Positions 7,069 through 16,893 are shown, counted from the first letter of the stretch. The stretch: 43,395 bases of DNA from an uncultured Gammaproteobacteria bacterium (GCA_902826485.1 CADEEZ010000009.1:1-43395); one strand, 5' to 3'. Notes: a model not told the origin generated them from the sequence alone. Program-made: numbers and translations.

Positions 7069-7263
7069 ATGAAAGAATTAGCTAAAGAAACATTAACTCA
7101 AGTGAGCGGCGGATCTTTTTTTGGCATTCCAACGAATGCATTTTGGGGTGCTGCAGTGTATGTTGTTGGAAAATATCTTTTTGATACTCAGCCTCCAACA
7201 GAAGAAGGACTGATGACAAGTGCTTTTCTGGGAATAATATTACTAGATGAAACTTTTATGTAA
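7069..7263 (+). CDS. Second small double-glycine-leader peptide
   Basis: This 64-residue protein has a 15-residue leader ending LTQVSGG, the same leader length as the peptide at 390 and the same pattern (L at -7, V at -4, S at -3, GG). The core begins SFFGIPTNAFWGAA and contains two hydrophobic segments split by a short DTQPPTEEG turn; no Cys. GGGAG at 7054-7058 supports the ATG, and a TATAAT lies at 6988-6993. It converges with the flavoprotein gene, four bases from stop to stop. Predicted to be a peptide exported and trimmed by a C39-peptidase ABC transporter; no such transporter is in the window. Confidence 0.6.
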   Translation: MKELAKETLTQVSGGSFFGIPTNAFWGAAVYVVGKYLFDTQPPTEEGLMTSAFLGIILLDETFM

Positions 7264-7267
7264 CCCT

Positions 7268-8452
7268 TTAAACAACCTGACCGGCTGCCCAACCAGATGA
7301 CCAAGCCCACTGGAAGTTATAGCCCCCTAACCAGCCGGTCACATCCATTACTTCACCAATAAAATACAACCCTTTTTGTTTACGCGATTCAAAAGTTTTA
7401 GACGATAGCTCATTGGTGTCTACGCCTCCTATCGTCACTTCAGCCGTACGATACCCTTCTGTGCCATTAGGCTTAATTTGAAAGGCCTGAAATAGCTCAC
7501 CCAGTTTATCGAATTCGCGATGTGAAATGCTTTGTAGCGTATGATCCGCTAAAGGATAATTTTCTAATAAGATCATCGCCAATCTTTTGGGCAATAAACG
7601 CCCTATCACGTCTTTTAAAATATGATTGGGTTTTTCTTTTTGAGTTTGTTTTAATAAATCAGGTAATGAACAATCAGGTAATAAATTGATGTTTAAAAAA
7701 TCACCTGGTAACCAATAATTTGAAATTTGTAACATAGATGGGCCACTTAACCCTCTGTGCGTAAACAAGAGGTTTTCTCTAAATTGGGTTCCATTGGCTT
7801 CAACCACACTGTCGCACGCCACGCCAGAAAGCACTTCAAATTTAGTTTTGTCTTCTGAATGCAAGGTAAAGGGCACAAGGCCAGCTCGCACAGGCAATAC
7901 TTTTAACCCAAATTGTTCCGCAATTTTATACCCAAATGGCGTCGCCCCCATACTCGGAATAGATAACCCTCCCGTCGCAACAACTAAAGACTGACAAGCA
8001 TAGGTAGCGTGATTGGTTTTAATTTCAAACCCTGTTGTAGCTATTTGATGCTTTACTTCGGTAATAGACTCTTCTAAGTGAATTCTCACGCCCGCTTTTT
8101 GGCATTCTGTTAATAACATCTCCAGAATGTCTTTGGCTTTATTGTCACAAAATAACTGACCTAATTTTTTTTCGTGAAAAGGAATTTTATATTTGTTAAC
8201 CAACTTGATAAAATCCCATTGGGTGTATCGACTCAGAGCTGATTTACAAAAATGGGGATTCTGGGATAAATATTTATCAGGGTGAATCTCGTGATTGGTA
8301 AAATTACACCGCCCCCCTCCCGACATGAGGATTTTTTTACCCGGCTTATTCGCATGATCTAATATAATGACTTGGCGACCACGCTTACCCGCTTCAATGG
8401 CACACATCAGGCCCGCGGCACCCGCACCAATAATCATGACGTCTGTATTCAT
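7268..8452 (-). CDS. yhiN: HI0933/YhiN-family FAD-dependent oxidoreductase
   Basis: This 394-residue flavoprotein has an N-terminal dinucleotide-binding GAGAAG (9-14), the family signature SGGGRCNFTN (44-53), and the C-terminal signature GGYNFQWAWSSG that closes the FAD site. Length fits the HI0933 (BaiN-like/YhiN) family. The physiological substrate in most bacteria is unknown. No membrane segment is present. It converges with the small peptide gene and is alone on its strand here, with a 324-base gap before cysQ. Confidence 0.88.
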   Translation of the reverse strand: MNTDVMIIGAGAAGLMCAIEAGKRGRQVIILDHANKPGKKILMSGGGRCNFTNHEIHPDKYLSQNPHFCKSALSRYTQWDFIKLVNKYKIPFHEKKLGQLFCDNKAKDILEMLLTECQKAGVRIHLEESITEVKHQIATTGFEIKTNHATYACQSLVVATGGLSIPSMGATPFGYKIAEQFGLKVLPVRAGLVPFTLHSEDKTKFEVLSGVACDSVVEANGTQFRENLLFTHRGLSGPSMLQISNYWLPGDFLNINLLPDCSLPDLLKQTQKEKPNHILKDVIGRLLPKRLAMILLENYPLADHTLQSISHREFDKLGELFQAFQIKPNGTEGYRTAEVTIGGVDTNELSSKTFESRKQKGLYFIGEVMDVTGWLGGYNFQWAWSSGWAAGQVV

Positions 8453-8764
8453 ATATTTAATGTGTTAATCTTCAAACAAATTTTAAACTTTACCCATGAT
8501 ATCTTAGTCTTATTCACACTAAAAGTGAGAAATTTTAAATAGTGATTTATTTACAGTTGACGGCTGCCGTATTGAGCTATCCACTAAGTTGTGCACAGGT
8601 GGTTTAGATAATAAGCTTAAGTTCTTAACTCTACTAATTGAAAGGCCTTAAAAACAAATGTAAATTTTAAGTGATTGATTTTTATGAAATTTTTTTTTGA
8701 TTCTTATTAGACTTGCTAAAATAGGGTAGTTAGTAATTCACTATTAATTCGAATAAAAAAATAT
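8453..8764. other. AT-rich intergenic gap, candidate replication-related region
   Basis: This gene-free gap between yhiN and cysQ is very AT-rich, with T-tracts (TTTTTTTTTGATTCTTATTA near 8689) and a partial box CTATCCACT near 8578 beside TTGTGCACA. It leads into two perfect DnaA boxes at 8765-8785. dnaA, rpmH and gidA are not nearby. No reading frame of note is present. Confidence 0.45.
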
Positions 8765-8785
8765 TTATCCACAAAGTTATCCACA
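8765..8785 (+). promoter_or_regulatory. Two perfect DnaA boxes
   Basis: TTATCCACA occurs at 8765-8773 and again at 8777-8785, three bases apart in the same orientation. The second overlaps the stop codon of cysQ. This is the highest-affinity DnaA-binding consensus. Isolated copies can occur by chance (one lies inside the flavin reductase gene at 37325), but a close pair beside AT-rich DNA is less expected. Confidence 0.6.
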
Positions 8786-9604
8786 GATTTTTTTAAATAG
8801 TGCGGGTTGACTTATGGCCATAAAATGTGGATTATCCAAATCTTTTTTAGTATTGTAACTAATTAATTTGCCAGAAAAATCCCTTATTTCTCCACCCGAT
8901 TCCGCTAAAATGATTTGTCCCGCTGCGGTATCCCACTCTGATGTTGCACCCAATCGAGGATACAAATCGGCCTTCCCTTCGGCAATTTTACATAATTTCC
9001 AACTGCTACCGAGATAATCAATTTCATAGCCATCTAACTTAGATAAGACGCTATTGAGTTCCACTACGCCATGACGTCGGCTTGAAATCACTCGGGTGGG
9101 TTGATTATTCAACGTGGGGGATAATTTTAATTGTTTGGGCGAAAGTTGAGCCGTTTTTAAAAATGCCCCTTTACCCAACTCTGCGTAATACAATAAATCG
9201 TAGTAAGGAACGTATATCACGCCCAATAAGGGCTGATGTTCATGAATCAAAGCAATGTTCACCGTAAACTCATGCGTGCCTGCTATAAACTCTTTGGTGC
9301 CATCTAAGGGATCGACTAACCATATGGTGCTGGTATTTAATCGTTTATCTTGTTGATGGGTTTCTTCGTCTTCTTCCGAAACGATGTAGGCATTAAGCTG
9401 ATATTGCGTATTTAATTTGTTTAACCCCATCACAATAATATCATGCGCTAATTTATCGGCTTGGGTGACGGGTGATTGATCGGATTTAATTTCTATTTGC
9501 GCCAAATCGAGATAATTCGGCTGTTGATAAATACTTAATATCGCTTCACCGGCTGTGCGCGCCAGAGCGGATATATCTGTGATGAGATCAGCGGGTAATT
9601 GCAT
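8777..9604 (-). CDS. cysQ: 3'(2'),5'-bisphosphate nucleotidase CysQ
   Basis: This 275-residue member of the inositol-monophosphatase fold hydrolyses 3'-phosphoadenosine 5'-phosphate to AMP, clearing the by-product of sulfate assimilation and sulfotransfer. Metal-binding residues are present: SEED (76-79), DPLDGT (98-103) and SEWDTAAG (222-229). It matches the family in length. No sulfate assimilation genes are in the window, so its role may be general PAP clearance. The ATG at 9604 has a TAAAAT six bases upstream but no clear Shine-Dalgarno, so a very short leader is possible. Confidence 0.9.
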   Translation of the reverse strand: MQLPADLITDISALARTAGEAILSIYQQPNYLDLAQIEIKSDQSPVTQADKLAHDIIVMGLNKLNTQYQLNAYIVSEEDEETHQQDKRLNTSTIWLVDPLDGTKEFIAGTHEFTVNIALIHEHQPLLGVIYVPYYDLLYYAELGKGAFLKTAQLSPKQLKLSPTLNNQPTRVISSRRHGVVELNSVLSKLDGYEIDYLGSSWKLCKIAEGKADLYPRLGATSEWDTAAGQIILAESGGEIRDFSGKLISYNTKKDLDNPHFMAISQPALFKKICG

Positions 9605-9623
9605 AGTGTTATTTTAGCACTGT

Positions 9624-9662
9624 TGTGAGCCCTTCAACAAACATCCTGTCAAAAGGCTCACA
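9624..9662. terminator. 8-bp inverted repeat upstream of cysQ
   Basis: TGTGAGCC (9624-9631) and GGCTCACA (9655-9662) form a perfect stem with a 23-base loop, between the start of cysQ and the end of the HtpX-like gene, both minus strand. With no T-run following on the minus strand, it could be an operator or leader hairpin for cysQ rather than a terminator. Confidence 0.35.
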
Positions 9663-9693
9663 AAAATAGGCAGATTAACTGGAAAAAAATAAC

Positions 9694-11301
9694 CTAATGA
9701 AAGCTGTTTTTATTCCCAATTTTTTCCTGTTCAGGGTGATCAGACTGCGTCTGTGTCTTTGTGGGCGCTAGCTTTGTACCAGCACTAAATATAACGGGAT
9801 CAGGCGACTTAGCATTCTCTTCAATATCAGAGTCAGAGGAGTGTGCACTCTCTTGGCTACTGTGGCGTTCTAATATTTCTAAAAAGTTTGGGTTTCTGTA
9901 AAGATCCTCGTCGGATATGTCATCCATCGAATGAGTCACGTTTGGCGCTTCCGGTTCAGCAAAGGTTGAATCATTAGTATGAAACTGTACTGATTGTGGC
10001 CCTTTGTTAGCAGAATCGGCCGACTCGGTTGATTGAGCTTTGTCATCATGATGCACATGATGATGCCCATGACCACCATGGCTATATTTGGCCAATTTTT
10101 GTTCTAAAGTGTCCACATTACAATATTTGTAATCAGTACCAGGATCTTTAGGCAATTGCATTTCAGGTGCTTCACCATTATGGTTATCTTTATAAGATTT
10201 AAGGAAAGCCTTAATTTCTTCTTTACGATGCCCCATACGCGGTGCATTTGAAAACAGCTCTTTAATAAAATACGCCGTACGCATCACCAAGTCATCGATA
10301 ACCTGCAACACAGAAAAACCGGATTCATCTTCGCCAGGAAAACTATCGGCACGTAGTGCATCGGAAATATTTTGGCCCATTTTCTTAAACCAAACAAAAC
10401 GACCTGTTGGCTCAGGGCGAACAGCTTTCACACGATGCGTATTCACACGCGCAATGTTATTGGGTTGATTTAAGATATCAATGGCTTTGATTAAGTCTTC
10501 GCCATAACCACATTCTGCGACCATTCTATCTGCACGATAATAAGCGTTAGTGCGAGACATTGCATTAATCAATAATTGACCAAAAGGTGCTGCAAGATGC
10601 CCTAACATTTTCAAAGGTAAAAATTCTTGCTTTTTAAAGTCTTTGAGCAATTGACCAAAGTCCATCGCCACGCCAACCATCATGCCCGAAAAAGTCGCAC
10701 GGAGTTTGACTTGGGCTAAAGCTTGTAGCATCAACGCATTAAATTCACGTGTTTTGCCTTTAAAAGTATGAAACACCCCAGGGTTAGCAATGGCTATCAT
10801 CGCTTTGCCAGGATTACGACCGGTTACCACTAATTTGTAATGATGCTCAGCAAAAGTACCTAATCGGATAGGAGGAAGGGGCGCATCGTTAGGATATTTG
10901 GCATTAATCACGCCGCGTAAATGATCTATTGCTTTAGCAAGGTTATATTCTGCTTTGTTACCGTTTTGCTTTTTTAACCCAATGTCGTAAGTCCAATCTT
11001 GTTCGAGTTCTACGCCATCGTCATTTTTCACATAAGCCGATGTCGGCGTTAGACCCAACATGGCCGTTTGGATTTCGCGTGAGAAAAAGTAATTAACGAA
11101 GGCTAAGCCTACCGTGATGCCCATTGCCGGCAAAATACTGCTGGCCGTTGACAACAATAAAGTCGTCCCCGCTATTGCGCCGCTGACAATTGCTAACGAA
11201 AGTAAGGTGGTAAATTTAGGAAGAATGCCATAAACATAAGAATCTAAACCCGCAGTCAAGCTAACGAGTTTTCGAATTAAGTTCGTAATAGGTCTTGCCA
11301 T
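9694..11301 (-). CDS. HtpX-like (M48) membrane protein with catalytic residues lost
   Basis: This is 535 residues from the ATG at 11301 (GGGGG four bases upstream); an upstream ATG at 11466 would add 55 residues and overlap priA. Two adjacent hydrophobic segments (about 27-73) match the N-terminal pair of HtpX. TGRNP (160-164) is the conserved HtpX strand. The zinc motif HExxH is replaced by QALAQ (193-197) in an otherwise matching context (VKLRATFS), and the downstream glutamate ligand before AD is Tyr (YYRAD, 254-258). It should therefore bind no catalytic zinc. The C-terminal third is a hydrophilic tail with a His-rich run (GGHGHHHVHH) and many Ser/Asp. It may be a pseudoprotease regulating membrane quality control; function unknown. 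Confidence 0.7.
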   Translation of the reverse strand: MARPITNLIRKLVSLTAGLDSYVYGILPKFTTLLSLAIVSGAIAGTTLLLSTASSILPAMGITVGLAFVNYFFSREIQTAMLGLTPTSAYVKNDDGVELEQDWTYDIGLKKQNGNKAEYNLAKAIDHLRGVINAKYPNDAPLPPIRLGTFAEHHYKLVVTGRNPGKAMIAIANPGVFHTFKGKTREFNALMLQALAQVKLRATFSGMMVGVAMDFGQLLKDFKKQEFLPLKMLGHLAAPFGQLLINAMSRTNAYYRADRMVAECGYGEDLIKAIDILNQPNNIARVNTHRVKAVRPEPTGRFVWFKKMGQNISDALRADSFPGEDESGFSVLQVIDDLVMRTAYFIKELFSNAPRMGHRKEEIKAFLKSYKDNHNGEAPEMQLPKDPGTDYKYCNVDTLEQKLAKYSHGGHGHHHVHHDDKAQSTESADSANKGPQSVQFHTNDSTFAEPEAPNVTHSMDDISDEDLYRNPNFLEILERHSSQESAHSSDSDIEENAKSPDPVIFSAGTKLAPTKTQTQSDHPEQEKIGNKNSFH

Positions 11302-11448
11302 AGAACCCCCAAAGATAGGTAAATTAGTTAGTTTTATAGAACTTGCCTCTATCCTTGATAGCGCGATAACCTTAATAGACAGGGGTAGATGTGTCAACAA
11401 CGAGCGAGTAAGATTAAAAAGAAATTTTTTCACTTGGAGCTTCTCTAT

Positions 11449-13449
11449 ATGCCTGTAGGCCTCCAAAAACCTTTAGTCTTAAAACTTGCACTAGGTTTGC
11501 CGCTACCCTTGTTCGATTATCTACCCCCACTTGGTATTGAGATAGATGACATAGAAATTGGCATGCGCGTCTATGTCCCTATTGGAAAAAAACAAGCCAT
11601 GGGAATTGTCATAGATAAAAGCGTATCTGATTTTAAAGTTTCTCAACTAAAGCATGCTTTGAGCATACCTGATAAGTTCAGCCTCTTTTCTAAAGACATG
11701 ATTCATTGGTTTAAACAGGCTGCAGATTATTATCACAGCCCACTGGGCGAAGTGATATTTACGGGCTTACCCGTTTTACTTAAAAAAAATCTCCCGCTGA
11801 ATGAGTTATTAAGCACTAAAAAAAATAAATTACTTAAAACAGACCCAAGCACACCCGAGCAATCCCTGGTGTTAACCGATGAGCAACACGTTGCCATCGG
11901 TGAAATCACCTCAAATCTTAACCAATTTTCTTGTTATTTATTAAAAGGGATCACAGGTTCTGGTAAAACAGAAGTTTACTTACAAGCCATTGAACAATGC
12001 TTACCTAAACAAGTTTTAATTTTAATTCCTGAAATTGCGCTTGCGCCTCAAACTTGCCAGCGCGTCATCGACAGATTTGGCGAAAAAGCGACCATTTATC
12101 ATTCCCAACTGACACCTTCACAAAAATTAACGGCTTGGCATGATGCTTTTTCTGGCAAAAAACAGATTGTCGTTGGCACGCGTTCAGCCCTGTTCTTGCC
12201 TTTTCAAGAGTTGGGTATGATCATCGTGGATGAAGAACACGATCAATCGTTTAAGCAACAAGAAGGCTTTTTGTTTTCGGCTCGAGATATGGCCATTTTG
12301 CGAGCAAAATTGTTAAATATTCCGATTGTGTTGGGTTCAGCTACCCCTAGTCTCGAAAGCTTATATAATTGCCAACTCAACCGCTTTAAGCCCTTAATTT
12401 TATCCAAACGCCCCAATAGCGCGATACTGCCTACGGTGCAAATTATTGATACCAACGTAGAAAAATTAACCCAAGGTCTAAGCGAAAGATTGGTGAGCGC
12501 CATCATCCAAACACTGGGCGTAAATCAACAGGTGTTATTATTTATTAATCGCCGTGGATTTGCCCCGACGGTGATGTGTGTACAATGCTTTTGGCAAGCC
12601 AGATGCCCACGATGTGAAGGCAGATTAACCTATCATTTACAATATAATCGATTAAGTTGCCATGTTTGTGAGGTGCGTCAACCTTTTCCTGCACAATGCC
12701 CTGGCTGCCAAAGCACCCAAATAAAACCCATTGGGTTAGGCACTGAAAGAATTGAAGCTGAACTAGAAAGCTTATTTCCTTACGCCAATATTGCTCGCAT
12801 CGATAGTGACACCATAACCACCTCTAAAAAATTAAAAAATGCTTTAGCCAAAATCAATAGCGGCGAATCTCAAATTTTAATTGGCACCCAATTATTAGCC
12901 AAAGGCCATCATTTTCCCAATGTTACCCTCGTGGGCATTATTCATATCGATTCTGGCTTATACAGCGCCGATTTTAGGGCGACTGAGCGTACTGCCCAGT
13001 TAATCACCCAAGTGTCAGGTCGGGCGGGTAGAGCCAATCAACCCGGAGCGGTATATTTGCAAACCGCCTTGCCTACGCATCCTTTATTACAGGCTATTTT
13101 ATCGGGAGGATATGACGCTTTTGCAGATTTTATTCTCACTGAACGTCAACAAAGCCATTTGCCGCCTTTTAGCCATTTGGCGATTATTCGAGCAAAAGGC
13201 AAATCCAAAGACAAAGTCTTGTCGACCTTAAGCATGATGAAATCTCACTTAACCTATCAACAGGATATTAAGTTGTTTGGCCCAATCACACCGGGCTCTG
13301 AACGCCATAAAGACCTTTATCAAGCCCAACTCTGGGTGCTTGCCGATAAACGCAGCCAGTTGCAACTCGCTTTAATGCAACTTTCAGATTATAAATCGGA
13401 TTATTCTGTAAAATGGGCCATCGACGTGGATCCCCTTTCCACCTATTAA
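11449..13449 (+). CDS. priA: Primosomal protein N' (replication restart helicase PriA)
   Basis: This 666-residue 3'-5' helicase reloads DnaB at stalled forks. It has Walker A GITGSGKT (167-174), DEEH box (261-264), GSATPS, and eight zinc-binding cysteines in four CxxC pairs between 377 and 420, the PriA hallmark. The start at 11449 is chosen because TTGGAG lies upstream and the product then begins MPVGLQKPLVLKLALGLPLP, matching known PriA N-termini; the longer frame from 11389 is not needed. It is divergent from the HtpX-like gene and heads the run priA-ftsN-hslV-hslU. Confidence 0.97.
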   Translation: MPVGLQKPLVLKLALGLPLPLFDYLPPLGIEIDDIEIGMRVYVPIGKKQAMGIVIDKSVSDFKVSQLKHALSIPDKFSLFSKDMIHWFKQAADYYHSPLGEVIFTGLPVLLKKNLPLNELLSTKKNKLLKTDPSTPEQSLVLTDEQHVAIGEITSNLNQFSCYLLKGITGSGKTEVYLQAIEQCLPKQVLILIPEIALAPQTCQRVIDRFGEKATIYHSQLTPSQKLTAWHDAFSGKKQIVVGTRSALFLPFQELGMIIVDEEHDQSFKQQEGFLFSARDMAILRAKLLNIPIVLGSATPSLESLYNCQLNRFKPLILSKRPNSAILPTVQIIDTNVEKLTQGLSERLVSAIIQTLGVNQQVLLFINRRGFAPTVMCVQCFWQARCPRCEGRLTYHLQYNRLSCHVCEVRQPFPAQCPGCQSTQIKPIGLGTERIEAELESLFPYANIARIDSDTITTSKKLKNALAKINSGESQILIGTQLLAKGHHFPNVTLVGIIHIDSGLYSADFRATERTAQLITQVSGRAGRANQPGAVYLQTALPTHPLLQAILSGGYDAFADFILTERQQSHLPPFSHLAIIRAKGKSKDKVLSTLSMMKSHLTYQQDIKLFGPITPGSERHKDLYQAQLWVLADKRSQLQLALMQLSDYKSDYSVKWAIDVDPLSTY

Positions 13450-13520
13450 CCCAAAAATTCGTTATACTTTATGTTAAGATCACTTATTATATTAACCAGT
13501 TAAGTTAGAAAAACATCTCT

Positions 13521-14228
13521 ATGAGAGATTACGCACATAAACAGGGCTTTAACGATAAAAGACCCTCATCGAAAAAAACAGCTCGTCAAGAAATGGCGCC
13601 CGCTTGGGGTTGGACCGTTTTGGGTATTGCCTTAGGCTTAGGCATCGCCGTATTGGTTGCCATTAAGCTTTTTCCTAAATTAGTGGGCATTGACCGGAGT
13701 TTGGCAACACCTGAGGAACTAGAGCAAGACGATACTCTGGCATCGAGCCAATCGCTTGCAGGAAAACAACTCAAAACCGCTGAGACTAAGAGCCCGCCTA
13801 AACCAAAATTTGATTTTTATACTTTATTGCCCAATATGGAAGAAGTGGATATTAAAGAAGCCAAAATAGCAGAAGAAGAAAAAACGGCTCGCTTAGCGAG
13901 TTTGGCCCCCCCTCCTGTGGCCACGCCGGTATCTTTAACACACGTTGAAACCCCTCATCAAGCGCTTCCTGTCGATCAAAAACCCGATACGTTTATTTTA
14001 CAAGCGGCTGTTTTTCAATCTAAACAACCGGCTGAGAGTTTAAAGGCACAGCTCACTTTACAAGGGTTTGAGGTGAAAATTGAGGCCTATCAAAAAAATA
14101 GTTCACCCGATACCTGGTATCGCGTTTATTTAGGCCCTTATCCTCAAGAGTCTCAAGCGAAGCTCGCGCAAGTCTCTCTTCAACAAACCGCACAAATAGA
14201 CTCTTTTGTTATTAAAAGTAAGGCGTAG
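13521..14228 (+). CDS. ftsN: Cell division protein FtsN-like, SPOR domain
   Basis: This 235-residue protein has a short basic cytoplasmic N-terminus, one membrane helix (about 29-51), a low-complexity periplasmic linker, and a C-terminal SPOR domain (about 156-235: FILQAAVFQ ... WYRVYLGPY). SPOR domains bind denuded septal glycan. Position between priA and hslVU matches E. coli ftsN, which supports the name; the family is poorly conserved outside these parts. The stop is one base before the hslV start, suggesting coupling. Confidence 0.85.
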   Translation: MRDYAHKQGFNDKRPSSKKTARQEMAPAWGWTVLGIALGLGIAVLVAIKLFPKLVGIDRSLATPEELEQDDTLASSQSLAGKQLKTAETKSPPKPKFDFYTLLPNMEEVDIKEAKIAEEEKTARLASLAPPPVATPVSLTHVETPHQALPVDQKPDTFILQAAVFQSKQPAESLKAQLTLQGFEVKIEAYQKNSSPDTWYRVYLGPYPQESQAKLAQVSLQQTAQIDSFVIKSKA

Positions 14229-14229
14229 T

Positions 14230-14763
14230 ATGAAACAGTTTTGCGGCACCACGATTGTGGCCATTCGAAAAAATAATCAAGTGGCTATCGGTGGGGATGG
14301 TCAGGTCTCTTTAGGGAATACCATTTTAAAAGGCAATGCAAAAAAAATCAGACGTTTATTCAATGGCAAAATTTTAGCCGGCTTTGCGGGCGGCACAGCG
14401 GATGCCTTTACTTTATTTGAACGTTTTGAAGCGAAGCTTGAAAAACACCATGGCCAAATGCTAAGAGCGGCCGTCGAGTTAGCCAAAGACTGGCGCACCG
14501 ATAAAATGCTTCGGCGCTTAGAAGCCCTACTTGCCGTAGCAAATCACGAAACGTCTCTTATTTTAACCGGTAATGGCGATGTGATTGAGCCAGAAAATGG
14601 CTTAATTGCCATTGGCTCAGGTGGCCCTTTTGCCCAAGCTGCTGCAAGTGCTTTAATTACCCACACCGATTTAAGTGCCAAAGAAATTGTAGAAGAATCC
14701 CTCAAAATTGCCGCTTCTATCTGCGTATACACCAACAATCATTTTACAATTGAAGAACTTTAG
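14230..14763 (+). CDS. hslV: ATP-dependent protease subunit HslV
   Basis: This 177-residue threonine protease of the HslUV complex begins [14 protein letters not shown]; the catalytic Thr7 would be exposed by removing the six-residue propeptide. [16 protein letters not shown] and [15 protein letters not shown] are typical. ATG 14230 has AAGG six bases upstream and follows the ftsN stop directly; the frame opening at 14206 lies within ftsN and is less likely. It forms a dodecamer capped by HslU, encoded next. The heat-shock association fits the nearby rpoH. Confidence 0.96.
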   Translation: MKQFCGTTIVAIRKNNQVAIGGDGQVSLGNTILKGNAKKIRRLFNGKILAGFAGGTADAFTLFERFEAKLEKHHGQMLRAAVELAKDWRTDKMLRRLEALLAVANHETSLILTGNGDVIEPENGLIAIGSGGPFAQAAASALITHTDLSAKEIVEESLKIAASICVYTNNHFTIEEL

Positions 14764-14795
14764 AAAGAAAAAATAGTCTTTTAGTAGGTATAATA

Positions 14796-16127
14796 ATGTC
14801 TATGATGACCCCCCGCGAAATTGTCCTAGAATTGGACAAACATATTATCGGTCAAAATGCTGCCAAAAAAGCCGTTGCGATTGCTCTTCGAAATCGTTAT
14901 CGCCGCATGCAATTGCCAGATGAATTAAGAAACGAAGTGACCCCCAAAAATATTTTAATGATAGGGCCAACCGGGGTGGGTAAAACAGAAATTGCCCGAA
15001 GATTAGCCAAATTAGCAAATGCACCTTTTATTAAAGTTGAGGCCACTAAATTTACTGAAGTGGGGTATGTTGGGCGAGACGTCGAGTCAATCATTCGCGA
15101 TCTAGCTGATACAGCCATAAAACTAGAACGTGAAGCTGCCATTCAACAAGTGAAAGAAGATGCGTTAAACAACGCGCATAATCGTATTTTAGATGTGCTG
15201 GTGCCTAAAGCAAAAGTGGGTTTTTCATTAGACCATGCACCAGAAGATTCTGAAGCCCGTGTGGCATTAAGAGCAGAACTGGCGGCAGGTGTTCTTGATG
15301 AAACCGAAATCGAAATAGAATTGGCCGTGCAAAGTGTGGGCGTAGAAATTATGGCGCCTCCTGGCATGGAAGACATGACCAATCAATTACAAGGCATGTT
15401 TCAAAATCTATATGGCAATAAAACGAAAACCCGTAAATTAAAAGTCAAAGAAGCCTTAAAGTTACTCAAAGAAGAAGAAGCCCAAAAATTAATTAACGAC
15501 GAAGACTTAAAAGCCAAAGCCCTAAATAACGTCGAACAAAATGGCATTGTCTTTCTAGATGAAATAGACAAAATTACGCAACGTTCCGAATATAGCGGCG
15601 GCGGGGATGTTTCTCGAGAAGGGGTTCAGCGAGATTTATTGCCGCTCGTAGAAGGGTCTACCGTTTCGACCAAACATGGCTTTGTTAAAACCGATCATAT
15701 TTTATTTATTGCATCGGGCGCCTTCCACTTATCTAAGCCTTCTGATCTGATCCCTGAATTACAAGGGCGGTTGCCGATTCGCGTGGAACTAGAAGCCTTG
15801 AAAGCCGATGACTTTGCTCGCATCTTAACCGAGCCCGATGCCAGCTTAACAAAACAATATCGCGCTTTACTTGAAACAGAAAACGTGACCTTGACGTTTA
15901 CCCCCGATGGCATTAGTCGCATTGCCGAAATTGCTTTCGATATTAATGAACGTTCAGAAAACATAGGCGCCAGAAGGCTACACACGGTTATTGAAAAATT
16001 GCTTGAAAATATTTCATTTGAAGCAACGGAAAAACCGGGCGAAAAATTATTGATTAACGAAGAATATGTTAACAGCCAACTGGGCGAATTAATCAAAGAT
16101 CAAGATCTCAGCAAATTTATTCTATGA
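14796..16127 (+). CDS. hslU: ATP-dependent protease ATPase subunit HslU
   Basis: This 443-residue AAA+ unfoldase partners HslV. Walker A GPTGVGKT (57-64), Walker B VFLDEIDK, the inserted I-domain region (about 110-240), and the C-terminal tail ending LSKFIL, which docks into HslV, are all present. Length equals that of E. coli HslU. An AGTAGG ribosome site precedes the ATG. 32 bases separate it from hslV, so the two are almost certainly co-transcribed. Confidence 0.97.
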   Translation: MSMMTPREIVLELDKHIIGQNAAKKAVAIALRNRYRRMQLPDELRNEVTPKNILMIGPTGVGKTEIARRLAKLANAPFIKVEATKFTEVGYVGRDVESIIRDLADTAIKLEREAAIQQVKEDALNNAHNRILDVLVPKAKVGFSLDHAPEDSEARVALRAELAAGVLDETEIEIELAVQSVGVEIMAPPGMEDMTNQLQGMFQNLYGNKTKTRKLKVKEALKLLKEEEAQKLINDEDLKAKALNNVEQNGIVFLDEIDKITQRSEYSGGGDVSREGVQRDLLPLVEGSTVSTKHGFVKTDHILFIASGAFHLSKPSDLIPELQGRLPIRVELEALKADDFARILTEPDASLTKQYRALLETENVTLTFTPDGISRIAEIAFDINERSENIGARRLHTVIEKLLENISFEATEKPGEKLLINEEYVNSQLGELIKDQDLSKFIL

Positions 16128-16137
16128 CACTAAATAT

Positions 16138-16893
16138 ATGACCGAACAAAAAACTCACTTTGGCTTTCAAGAAGTCCCCCTTTCTGAAAAAACAGAAAAA
16201 GTATCCGCCGTATTTCGCTCGGTTTCCAGTCGATACGATATCATGAATGACTTTATGTCATTTGGGCTACATCGGTTATGGAAACAAATCGCGCTGCAAT
16301 ATACAGAAATACGCGCTGGCGATGTGGTGCTAGACTTGGCGGGCGGCACGGGAGACATCACCGCTTTACTCGCAGAAAAAACCGGTTCACTGGGGCGAGT
16401 GATGTTAGCCGATTTAACTTACCCAATGATAGAAGTGGGTAGACAAAAACTGCTGGATAAAGGGCTTTTAAATATTGATTATATTCAAGCCAATGCCGAA
16501 ACCTTGCCGTTTAAATCCAACACCTTCGATAAAATCACCATGGGATTTGGATTAAGGAACGTTGCCCAAAAAGACAAAGCCTTGGCAGACATGGCGCGTG
16601 TGTTAAAACCCGGCGGCAAGATCGTGATTTTAGAATTTTCTAAACCCACCAACACTTTGCCTTTTTCAGGGCTATTTAATAAAGCGTATGATTTGTATTC
16701 GTTTCATATTTTACCCAAAATGGGTGAACTGATTGCCCAAGATCGTGACAGCTATCAATATTTGGCTGAATCCATTCGAATGCATCCCGGTCAAGCTGAA
16801 TTATTAACCATGATGAACGATGCCGGATTTGCACAAACAGGCTATCAAAATTTATTAGGCGGCGTTGTGGCGATACATTATGGGACCAAATAA
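16138..16893 (+). CDS. ubiE: Ubiquinone/menaquinone C-methyltransferase UbiE
   Basis: This 251-residue SAM-dependent methyltransferase performs the C-methylation step of ubiquinone (and menaquinone) synthesis. It has THFGFQEV at the N-terminus, SAM motif DLAGGTGD (66-73), the family signature GFGLRNV, and the C-terminus [11 protein letters not shown] typical of UbiE. It starts ten bases after hslU with no clear Shine-Dalgarno, and overlaps ubiJ by 14 bases, giving the conserved ubiE-ubiJ-ubiB order. Confidence 0.96.
   Translation: MTEQKTHFGFQEVPLSEKTEKVSAVFRSVSSRYDIMNDFMSFGLHRLWKQIALQYTEIRAGDVVLDLAGGTGDITALLAEKTGSLGRVMLADLTYPMIEVGRQKLLDKGLLNIDYIQANAETLPFKSNTFDKITMGFGLRNVAQKDKALADMARVLKPGGKIVILEFSKPTNTLPFSGLFNKAYDLYSFHILPKMGELIAQDRDSYQYLAESIRMHPGQAELLTMMNDAGFAQTGYQNLLGGVVAIHYGTK

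Noticed and set aside
11302-11466. N-terminal extension of the HtpX-like protein to ATG 11466
   Set aside because: It would overlap priA, and the HtpX-type membrane pair starts after the internal ATG at 11301, which has a G-rich ribosome site.
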